A DNA stretch of 64,000 nucleotides from Tribonema minus. Its lineage: Eukaryota > Sar > Xanthophyceae > Tribonematales > Tribonemataceae. The position numbers and the translations under genes are program-made. Below, in pieces: positions 37,501-49,500 of the stretch. Within the stretch, counting starts at the first letter, position 1; each line of letters opens with the position of its first letter. The stretch spans positions 1,054,001-1,118,000 of the forward strand of contig JAFCMP010000013.1 of the NCBI GenBank assembly GCA_017506865.1, in the 5' to 3' direction. The notes beneath the pieces were generated by a model that saw only the letters and a list, made by a program, of their open reading frames with translations, was not told the DNA's origin and ran no database searches.

Positions 37501-40500
37501 ACGAGTGGCGCGCGTGCTGGCAGGCCGGAACATGCTGCTGCAGTCTTTCGATCTTCATCGTGACGCCAGCGCAAGCAGTATGGCCTTTAATGTTCGGCAT
37601 GGCAATTGTGTTGCGAATCTGATGTTAATTGTTCAGAAATACAGAACAATATCAGTAAAAGGATGATGAAGGCTTGTGAAAATGCGCGCGCCATGATGAC
37701 AGCATTCTGAAAGGACTGAGCATCGTGTCAGTTGTCTACACACCCATGATCCCCGTGATCGACGTCGCTTGTGCACTGTGGCTCTTCAGATATGTGCTTT
37801 TTATAATAGCAGCCTGATGGGACTCTTTTAGATTGGCTACCGCCACCGCATGGTGTATCTTTGCACCCAACACCAAACCTATTGCTTCACCTGAATGCAA
37901 TGTTACATGGCCAGTCTCAACGTATTTTTGTAATCTGTACTTCAAAGTACAGTGGCGGCTACGATATAAGAGCGCTCGATATAAGAGCGGTCACGGTATC
38001 AGAGCGGTCTAACGGCTGAACACGGATCTAGTCGACATAAGAGCGGTTTGGCGCTGCTCGGGGCAGACCGCTCTTATATCGTGTCCACCTACCACTAGCC
38101 GCCTCACGAACGATGTCTGAACAGCGGCTTTGCGTGATATTCAACAACGCTCAAGCGCGTATCAATCAGTCACAGTGTAAAGCGCACGGTGCGGTTGCTT
38201 TCCGGCTCAATTCATAGCCAACTTCAACTGTCGGCACACTAACCCTAGATATATACTTCAAACCTAGGTCTAGGGCTAGGGTTAGCCTAGGGCTAGGGCT
38301 AACCCTACTTAAGCACAAGGACGATATAGGACTGGTCACGGTATAAGAGCGGTGAGGCTGGCGGGACGGACCCGCTCTTTTTACATCTTGACCCCTACAA
38401 CTTTGACTCACCAGCAACATGAAATCTGCGCTGTCACGCACTGTTGCAGTGACGGGTCTGCATCCTCACGCCTCGCCCGGCTGGCAAACTTCAGTGGTCA
38501 GCCGTGCTTCCGGCTAGGACTACAATTGACGTTACACTCTCCACATGTTTTGAGGACAGCATTTTGCAAACCCACCCTGACGCAAGCCAACTTCCTTCCC
38601 GCCATGCTGCTGCTCGGTGACTGAGCTGCCAGGCGCTGCGCTGAAGTTCGCGCTGCCGGGCTTCACCAGGGGGGACTGCGCTGGCACCGCCGGCGCCGAC
38701 ATCCCCTTGCAATCAGCGTCCCTGACAGCAACACGCACAAACGCGGCCATCACAGGCCTGAAATGGATGTATGACGAGGGGGATCCGGCGACGCAGTTCG
38801 CAGACTCTGCGCTCTATGTGTACGCCGGTACTCCTCCGACCGACTCGGCGCTTTGGGCTGGCGACGAGGTCACCCTTGCTTTCGCCGGTGCCGGCATCAA
38901 GTCGTGCTGCGGCTTCGGCGCCGCGCAGCTGCCGCTGTTCACCGTCACCGACGCCGCCGGCACGGGCGCGATCGGGTCTGTGATGCCCATCGCGCGCGGC
39001 TGCGCCTTCGTTGGCTTGTTGTCAACACCCCCCCTCCCCGCCACAACCCCCGCCGCCACCGCGCTGAACATCCACTACTCCTTCACCGTGGCGCACCCCG
39101 TCGCGGCCGGTGAGTGAGCAGTCTTGTGAGAAGTTGAACTCTACACGGGTGACGCTCCTGCACGGAATGTCAGGGCGCAACTTCTACAAAAGCTGGAGGT
39201 GTACTGAGCCTCTGATGTCGAGCCTCATTCATGCCAAACATGGTCATACTTGGATACTTAGAAGTATTGATCGGGAAACGTGTAAGTAGCGCTGATTCAT
39301 CCATGTAGCAAAATTTCCCATCAATCATGCCCCATTGCCAGCATGAAATAGGTGCGTGAGGGACCAGAGTTGAATTGAGATTTAGGGTTCAAGCACACTA
39401 CTGTTGTTACAGAGGCTGCTTATCAGTTGATTGCAACGTGATGCCAGGGCACAGACAATCAGCATCTTCGGCGGCCCAGCGTCATGTAGACCCGGGATAA
39501 TCTCCTCAGCAAACTGATGGAGCAACGGTGGAAACTTTGTGACGCAGCCTGTTGCATGACTGCAACACGCAATTGCGTGCATTCTGGCGTCACAGCGCAC
39601 ATTGTAGCCAACGTTGCTGCTTCAGCGACTGGTGCCACCTTTGACGGTTCACCTGAAAACACGGACATCTGCTGCGGCTGCCAGATCCATGGCTGCCAGT
39701 CACGCCACCCTTCACCACATGTGTGCTGCTGAATGCACAAATCAGCTGCTTCTCCTTGTCCAACTGGCATCCCTCACCCTAACCCTGGCCCTCCCCACCG
39801 CTCCGCGCAGGCGACACGGTGCAACTGACTCTCCCGGGCTTCTCTACGGGGGCATGCTCAGGCGCCGCTGGCGCCGACATTGCCGCCCTCAGCATTTCCA
39901 GCAGCCCTGGAGTTGTGCTGAATGCTGCCGCGGCGCCGGCGCTGCTCTCGGGCTGGTACTCGGAGGGGGACCCCACCGTCAACTTCCCAGACTCAGCGGT
40001 GTTCCTGCGCGCAGCGGCGTCGCTGTCGACAGGCGACCACCTGAGCCTCACCATCGGTGTCGCCGCAGGCATCAAGAGCTGCTGCGGGTTCCGCCTGGCA
40101 GATGCCGGGTTCACCATTGTGTACGCGGCCGGCGCCACGCAGATTGCCACGCTCGTAACCGGCGCCATTGCCAAGACGTGCAGCGCCGTGAGCTTTGTCC
40201 CTGCGCAGCCGGGGTTCACGCCCGCATCCCCCGCTCGCCCGCTCCAGATCAACTACGCGTTCACCCTGAAAAACGCTGTGGCCGCTGTGGGTGCTGGTGA
40301 GTCTGGCTCTTGCCGCTTGAGCACGTTCATGCCTGGCAGTTCTGATACAGTGTGATGGTTAGGATTTTGGGGGTAGCTCTTGATGGTGGCCCTCGGTGGT
40401 CAGTGGTCCCGCCCTCCGCCCCCCCGGTTGCCCACACCTTACCGCTTACTCCACCTTAACCCCTGGCCCTGATGTCACGGCAAATGTGGTGACACCTGCA

Positions 40501-43500
40501 TCATGAAGCAGATTCGAAGGATCAGGCAGCCTGTGGAATCGCACTATGTCCTGCATGAACACAGGCACACGCAAGTCAACATTGAAGTTTGAGCCAGTCA
40601 AAATCTAGCCCTCAAAAAACGGCTGTGCCAATGCTGACAGTGCTGCCTCTCACTCACCGTGATTTGCAGGTGGCACAATCACGCTAACACTGCCGGGGTT
40701 TACCACGGGAGTTGTGGACGGTAGTACTGCAGGGGCTAACATAGCGTCGCTGGCAATTGGAGCAGTCACTGTCAGCTCTGCCGTTGGCGTTGCTAAGGCG
40801 GCCACTTTCACAGGCTCATACCTGGAGGGCACAGCGGGCTTGGACTTCAAAGACTCTATCATCTCCCTGTTTCCAACGGCGGCGCTGGCCGTCGGCGATG
40901 ATGTCACCGTCGTCATCAGCAGCTCCAATGGCATCAAGTGGAACTGCGGCGTAGGCAGATCGGCACTGCAGGCAATGCAGATTAATGACAAGCCTGCCGA
41001 TCCTGCCGCTGTGAGGGTCATTGGGGCTGTGGCGCCGATCACGCAGACGTGCAGCAGCGTCGCATTTGCCGGGCCGGTGCCCATGCAGCCGGCGATGGCT
41101 CTCACCGTCACCTACTCCTTCCGGCTGATGAGTGACATCGCCACTGGTGCGTCCTTGCGACTCTCAAAGAATTTGCAACAAGTTGCAAGGGCTTGTGTGT
41201 ACGCAAGGAAGTGGTACTCAAAAAGACAGCAAGCCTGGGCATGCCATCTCAGGATCGCTGAGTGGACGATGCAAAATATCTCAAACTGATCTCATGCGGA
41301 TGTCGAAATACAAATCCAACGCTGCAATGTCCAGTGCTCTACCAGGTGAAACTTCAAGTTCTCGTGATGCCGCAAATCATTGGTGCTCCATTGTCACAAT
41401 TCAAGATCGTCATTGATCGACCGCGCTCCCGCTGACTGTCAGAAGCAGCAGGGCTTTGGCCAAATGTTGTAATCATTCTCGTCGAGCAGTGGACTCTGAC
41501 ATATTACGCACACGCTGTTTGTTGTTATCGTGGTCGCAGCGGGCAGCAGCACCTATGACCTGGGGCCCAACACGGCGCCTGCCGCCATCACCAGCACGGT
41601 GTGCCCGCCAGGAAGCATCTTGACGTCCGTGATGCTGCACAGCAGCACTGGTGTGAACGCCATCGACTTCATCGTCTGCACCGACCTGAGCACTGCTGCC
41701 ACCACAACGCTCAGCATTGTTGCGGGCAGCGCCATGGTTGTTCGCGCAACGGGTTTCACTGGCATCAGCGCGAGTCAAACCACATCCGGGGGTGTTGCGG
41801 TGGTGTCACAGCTCAAGTTCCTACCACTCACGACCGTGTTTGGCAGTGGGGGCTCTGCTGGCGCGGACGTGACCTGTGGTGCGGGTCTCAACGTGCTGGG
41901 GCTGCGCGCAGCAAGCGTCACAGGATCTGGCAGTTCCTACATTGGAGGCATTGGCTTCTTCTGCGGAGGTGAGGAGCAGATAATGCCGCTTCTATACATA
42001 TATATGTGCACACACCTGCCTGCCCGCAAGTGGTTGTTACCAAGGGCTCTGGCCTCAGCACAGTGGTGTCGCCGTGCGTGAGCCTGCTGTCATCTGTGTT
42101 GTTGTCTGTGTTAGGCGCTGCTGCGCAGCGTAACCGTGGCTCATTGACTGAATTTTGCCCCTTTGCTCTTACTTGTCGTGATTGCAAAGGCATCAGTGTC
42201 CAGCAAGCTCTATGTCACCATTATTCTGATTTGGTCTTGGGAGTGACAAGTGTGAAGAGCTGGCACCACGTCCAATGCGTACCTGTCTTTATCTGATTGC
42301 ACATGCAGATTCCAGCGCTGTCAAAGACCTGGGACCAACAACAACTGCTTCTGCCATCACCACTACTCTCTGCCCGCCGAGAAGCGTAGTCACTACCATA
42401 AACCTCTACAGCAACACTGAGGTGAACGGTATAGCCTCAATTGTGTGCACCGACCAGAGCGACGGCAGCACCACAGTGCTCAATGTCAACGCTGGTGGCA
42501 CCGGCGGCACTTCATATACGGAGACCAGCGCAACGGGTTTCACAGGTGTAAACGCGGGCCAAGTCACTGTCAGCGGCGTCGCAGCAGTGTCAAAACTCCA
42601 GTTCTTGCCTTCGGCGACCCTATACGGCAGCGGCGGCTCAACTGGAGCAAATGTGCTTTGCAGTGGCAGCGAAAAGCTCGTGGGTCTGCGCACTGCAACG
42701 GTCACAGGCACTGGCCCCACGAACAACCTGGGCGCTCTCGGGTTTGTATGCGGAGGTGAGCCGTGCAAGACCCCACTTCTTTGAAGCATGTTTTAGACAG
42801 GTGGCGCTAGCGCTGGCACATGGCCTTGGTGTGTTGGTAGGGCACAAATGCAGCAATGGTGGCCTGAATAAATAATGCATGTCAAAGTATGCTGCATTAA
42901 ATAATGCAGCATAATGAAGTACCTCGCAAACAGACCTCAGTACTGAACATTTTGCCAGGTGAAACACTCAGGGGTTTGGTCATGTGGACCTTGATGCGTT
43001 TGATGTAGGGGAGAACCACAAGAGGGGAAGGGGGCTGCAATTCATTATGTTCCTGTCGTCCAATGCCTCTGGCGCTGCAGCGTCAGCCTCTTCTGTGACA
43101 GTTTCGGTGCACTGGCAACCTGCAGAGCAGCCGCACGTTAAACGGCCATCGTATTTTGCGAGAAGTGAGCTGAAGCTACAGAGCTGGTAGCTGCAGCGAT
43201 AAATACTCTGCGGCAGATGAAGATGCTGACATGTCACAGTGGTGTCAGTGATTGTGAGTATTCTTTCGGAAATGTTGAATACTTCGAACCTTACTCCGCT
43301 CCTTTGCCAGTATTTCCGAGCAAGTCCAGACGCGCTGACTGACACAACAAGCACCAGCGCACTTGGCCATTGCGTTTGCCAGGCACCTGCTGTACTTATT
43401 TTACTGCTTGTTCTGCGCCAGCGCCAATGTCAACCGCAGCAATCTTAGTGCGCGTTGCAACGCTCAGTCATGACCTTGAAGTGGGGGTCATAACCTAACC

Positions 43501-46500
43501 CTGAGCTGCATGCCATTGCGCCCCTGAACCCCACAGCAACGGTCATGACCTATGACCTGGGGCCCAACAATCCAGCCACGACCATCACCAGCACCGAATG
43601 CCCTCCTGGCTACATCATCACGTCAATCGCCATTTACAGCGGCGCTGTTGTGGACGGCATCGGCTCAATCACTTGCACCGACCAGAGCAACTTCAGCATC
43701 CCACCGCTGATCATCAATGCTGGTGACACCAGCGGCACACCAGCCCCAGAGACTAGCGCGACCGGATTTGATGGTGCCAAGGCAGGGACATACACCGACA
43801 CCAACACAGCCGAGATAGTGGCCAACATGTACTTTACCGTAGACTCATTTGGCACCACCACGTCAGCGACCCCATACGGCAACACAGGTGCTGCCACATC
43901 CGGCACACCGACAAGCTGCCTTACCGGCCAACGGTTTGTCGGGTTGCGCACTGCGACCGTTACAAACGCAAGCTCTCAGAGCAAGCTGGGCGCCATGGGC
44001 TTCATATGCGGACCGTCAGGTCAGTTATCAGCAGCACAGTCGAACAAACAGCTTGCGTGTGATGTGAGGTACTCTTGGGGTCAGTCGGCAGAACATGCTG
44101 ACGATGAGCCACTGCCAGCATGACATTGTTTGTGATGACCATTGCTGTGAGGCTCCATCAGCATTGTTGCCACACGTATTATTCCCTCATCATGACAGAG
44201 CAGCACTGAGTTGGCTAACAGAAAGCTGATTCTTGCACGCATAAACTTGCTTTTACAAGTTTGCATCAACGAATCGGCCATTTGAATCAGATTGGCCCGC
44301 AGTGGCGCAGCTGCCTGGTGGCTTAACAACAATGACCCGTTCTTGACACGCTTGACGCTCTCTGATGAGCTTTACACTGATGCCCACATACTGCATCCAC
44401 CTTGGTTTCAGCGGGCAGCACCACCTACGACCTGGGGCCGATCACGACGCCTGCCACTATTACCAGCACGGTATGCCCGCCTGGCTACGTCATGACCTCC
44501 GTCGTGCTGCACAGCGGCACCGAGGTGGACGCTATCGACCAGATTATGTGCACCAACCTCGGCACTGCGGCTACCATTATGCTGACCATTGCCGCCGGCA
44601 GCGGCAGCCTGATGTCCAGTGCGACAGGGTTTGATGGCATCAGCGCCGGCACCGTTACTGTCGGTAGCGCCTCTGTAGTGTCCAAGCTCCAGGTCTCCAC
44701 AGACATGTTTGTCACAACACCGACTGCCTATGGCAGTGGCGGCGCCGCTGTTGTGGCTCGTACTTGCAGCGCCAGCCGCAAGATCGTGGGGCTGCGCACC
44801 GCAACGGCGACGGATGCCGGCACCAACTACCTTGGCAACATCGGCTTCTTTTGCGGAGGTGAGAAGTGTTCAGGTTTGAGCATGATGAATGCCGTGTTAG
44901 ACAGCCGGAAGTGACTGTTTGAGAGCAGCATAGCGTCGTCGTCATGGCCGCGCCTGCTGTGCAGTTCGTGCTACCACTTCAAGGTCCAGACTGGCAGAAG
45001 CCCCATCCTTGCTGTCTGCGTGTTCAATGGCGTTGTGATTGCCAGGTTGTGCGAACTCGTCCAGGGCGCGGGAAGCATTGATGCCTGAGGCACTCGCACA
45101 CAAATACGATAATTGAGGGCATGAGCAACTATCACAATGCATCTGGATCGGCTGCATAAGGGCGGGCGGCCTGTGACCACACAACCCTCCTACCTTGTTC
45201 ACCCTCACACGTCCCTTGCAGATACAGCTGGCAGCGCAGTCCTCGACCTGGGGCCAGCGACGACGCCCGCTACCATCACCAGCACCCTGTGCCCACCCAC
45301 CCAAATCGTGACGTCGGTAGCGCTGAGATCCTTGACACTAGTGGATCAGCTGGTCTCCATCACCTGCACCAGCACCAGCAGCGGCGCAACGACAACTCTC
45401 GCCATCGGCGCTGGCGGCACGGGCGGCAGCGCAGCGGCAATCACAAGCACCAGCGGCTTCAATGGAGCCTCGGCTGTCGTCGGAGCCATCTCTGGCACCG
45501 TCTCCAAGTTGCTGTTCACAGTGGACTCTTTTGTCACTTCAACCGCCGCCTTCGGAAGTGCTGGCACCGTCGGCAGCAACACGCCGTGCCCTGCCAAGCT
45601 GAAGATTGTTGGGCTGCGCACTGCCCCTGTCACAAACATGGGCAACACGTATCTCGGCGCTCTGGGCATTGTGTGTGGACCAGGTGAGGGTGCAAACGAC
45701 ATTTTTTTACCATACTTTGCAACAGGATCCAGGCAGCAGTCATCTCCTGATGGTGGTGTAGCCTCCTGCTGGAGCTGGTATCATACCGTGATGTGCTTTG
45801 TATTGACCTGATGAATGCTCTCTGGTCCTAAGGTTAGCCATGCGGTCGGTGTACATGGAGCTCACTGCCTGGCTAAATGATGTAAGTCGCCGTGTCACCT
45901 CGTGTCCATAACGCTGGTGCGTCTCTGAGCACAGCGGGCAGGTACTGTGCAGTGTTTCACAAAGCAGCGCTGCAGCATGAGGTGCGCGCAGTCGTTGCAA
46001 GCTGCAACAGTGCTTTTCACCCTCTCTTCCGCTGTTGTCTGCACCAACGTTGCCTGATGAAGCAAGCGTGCCAGGATGACGACAGCGACAGCGTGTTTTC
46101 ATCTGTGGTGCCTGTAGCAGTCTGTTGTGTGCAGACTTTCATGACAGCGCTTGAGGTGGCGCCTTTTCTGAAAGTATGCAATGTTCTGGGCCCAGCTTGT
46201 TCTGCCTCCTCTTCCACCTGAGCGTTGCTTGCAACTCGGTGTGCACAATCCTCCCCCACATCAGCTCACAGCCTGCTGTCGCAGTCCGGACCCCCCCATG
46301 ACACCCTCAAGCATGTCATCGCACCGCTGCTTGCGCTCGCGCGCGGCGCAGATGACCACATAACGCTCGCGATGCCGGGCTTCACGTCGGGCGCGGGCAC
46401 CGGCATCGCTGGATCGAATATACCATCGCTCGCGATTGCGACGGTCTCTAGCGGACTTGTGGGGTCGTACATCGAGGGCAGCCTCGCTCAAGACTTTGCC

Positions 46501-49500
46501 GACTCGCGCATGTCTCTAGCCGGCTCGGCGACTCTTTTGAAGGGGGATGACGTCACCGTCGTCATCAGCATCGCGAACGGCCTCAAGTCCGCGTACGGCG
46601 TCAGCGCCGCGGAGCAGCCGCTGTTCACCATCACCGAGGTGGTCGGGACCACTAGCGTCACCGGCATCGTTGGCTCCGTCGCGCCGGTACCGTACAGCAG
46701 CGTGAGCTTCGGCCGGCCGGAGGTGGGGGTGCCACTGGAGATTGCCGTCTCCTTCACGCTCATGGGCGCGCTTGCGCAAGGTGCGTGCAATGGTGTGTGG
46801 ATGCTTGATGCACCTCGTGCGCTCACTCGCACAGTCCTGTACAACCGTAGTAGGACAATGTTGTAGAACAGTCTTCCACAGATACAAAAGTTTCGGTGCA
46901 ACAGCAGTCGTCAGGATGCCTCCTGCCTCACTTACCCTTCCCCAGTCCATGCACGCCACACGCAGGCACGACGGATAAGCTGGCGCTGCCGGTAGCGGTC
47001 CTTCGCCAACATCCTCTAGAAAACCAGCGCGATTTTAAGCAATCCAAAGATATTGACAACAACGTGATGCTAATAGTCGCTGAGCCCCCCCCCCGCACCC
47101 CCTCCCTGATGCGCACAACGACGCACCTCACACGCGCGCAGGCAAGACGGTCAAGCTCGCGCTCCCGGGCTTCACCACCGGCGCGCGCGCCGGCGCCGCG
47201 GGCCCCAACGTCGGCGCCGCCACCAACGCCACCACGCGCTCAGCGCTCAGCATGACGAAATCGCCGGCGACGCTCTCCGGCTGGTACGCGGAGGGCGACC
47301 CTAAGACGAATTTTGCGGACTCGGCGTTGTACCTGTACGCCGAGTCGGCGGCGCTCGCGGCCGGCACGGCCGTCGCCGTCACCGTCGACGCTGTCAACGG
47401 CGTCGCCTCTAACTGCGGCCACAGCGCTGCGCCAATATTGAACTCGGCGGCGCACGCGCTGACGGCAGACTATACGCTGAGCGCGGCGCTGGGAATAGCG
47501 ATAACGCCGCTGGCGCGCGCGGTCGTGCGCGTCGGCGCGCTGCCGCTCGCGTGCTACGCTTCGCACGCCGCGCTGGCGTTTTTCCCCGCGGTCCCGCGCC
47601 GCGCGCTCGACGTGTCCTTTACGCTCGCGCCCGGCATGCCGCTGCCCGCGGGGTCCTCCGTAACCGTCGCCATGCCGGGGTTCACGCTCGGCGCCTTCGA
47701 CCGCGCCACGCGCGCGTTCACGGCGGTCGTGCAGCCGGGCGCCGTTGTTGAAGTTGATGTTGAGGATGGCGCGGCGTACGCGGCGACGTGGACGGAGGGT
47801 AGGTATGTACAGCGCGCGCCGGGCTTCGCGGACAGCGTGCTGGAGTTCACGCTGCTGGTGGACGTGCCCGCCGCCACCGTGTTCACGTTCCAGGTGAGTT
47901 GAAGTGCCTCAGCAATGAGTCGAAGTTCCGAGTGTGAGGGGTTCAGCGAACCCCCTTGCGGCGGCAGCATGCCTTGCTGTGCCTATGTCGTGTTTGGCAG
48001 CTGTGGATGGCTTTTTGTTTGGTCAGGGCAGCGGGCTCAGATTAGCAAGAGGAGGGCGCATTGCCTTGCAGCCGCAGCAGCCTGGCTGCAAGGCTCTCTG
48101 CAGTTCTGTGGGCACCGCAATAGCATTTGATACTAACGTGTCCTAGCGCACGAGCAAACAAAACTGGCGGCATCAGCAAGCGTGTTGTATCGCAATGAGC
48201 TCATCTCGCTGAGTGCAATGCCGCAGGCACTTCACGTGTTCACATCACTCATCTTAGCTGACTGGCGCTGACGTGCGCTCAATCTGGATGCTCTGCAGCG
48301 CGCACACGTCACACGCTACTCTTCTAGAGCGCTGAGCAATGCCTAAGCTCAAGACGCGACATGCCCCGCACCCCGTGTGCCGCAGATCCACCAAGCGTTC
48401 ACGTCAGCCAATTCGCACCTGATTGAGCTCTCTCGTTGCCGCTCAAGCAGCGGCGCTGTCGGCAGTGCTTCTAAGCAGGTCATTCTGGCCACACGTACAG
48501 TACAACAACAGATGACATGCCCAACCTCAACCTGTGGCGTGCCCCCTTTCGGCGCAGACCAAGCGCAGCGCACGCATCTCAGCGGCGTGCGGCCTGGAGG
48601 CCAACAGGACGTCCGCCACGTACAGCATCAACGCCGTGGCAGCGCTCGGCGCGCCGGCGTGGAGCGTCACAGATGCGGTTGTGGAGACCAGCTCCGCCGT
48701 CGGCCCCGGGTGCCTACGGCTCAACAACTGCAACGGCCACGTGAGTTGCCGAACTTCAACTGTTTGAAGAGGAGGTCGCGAGCGTGCGCTGCGACAGTAG
48801 CAAGCAGTGTGCCCGATGCTCACCGTGTTAGCGTTGAGCGCCGTAGTTGAAGGTGTGAAAGTATTTCTCCACAAAATTCGCTCACGGTGCTATGTAGCAT
48901 TCATTGGTATTTGCTGCCTGCAGAAGAGTGTAATTGAGTGCCGCAGAGGGCAACTACTTACTCAGCTATGTACATACTGTGCAATTCTTATGCAACAGTT
49001 CACGTTGCGGTATGCAGTGCTGCCATCCCAGGATGGGTCGCTGGCGCATACAAGCTTTGAGTGTTGTGTCAAATTATATCTCTGCCAGACACTGGATGTC
49101 AGTGACCATACTGGTGTGGCAAAATCATGTACTTCAAGGTTTCTGTACCTCTGTGTATGCTTCTATGTATATGGGAAACACATGCGCATTCAGAGGCTTG
49201 TGTCGTCAGTCCAGCTCCACATGCAATCGGCAATTGCTTTCTTCAACCGTTCTGCGTCGTCTTCTGATTGCTTGCTGCCGCAGGGCGCTTGCGACGCGTG
49301 CCTGGAGACATGCACCTGCGCTGAAGGTGAGCACTTCAATCATGATGGAATGAACGATCATGAATTCATGTTCATGATTTCATGGTCAAGCACGGTGTGG
49401 ACTCGCGGATTGCGCCCGCACTCCGCAGCTGCACCAACGCAGAATATTGACATGGTTGCTATGTGTGAATGCTGCTGACGTCACACATAGCCACCACAAG

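Noticed and set aside
27439-47970. Minus-strand open frames opposite the A and B exons
   Set aside because: They are shadows of high-GC exons: they mirror exon bounds, have no splice logic of their own and show no family motifs.
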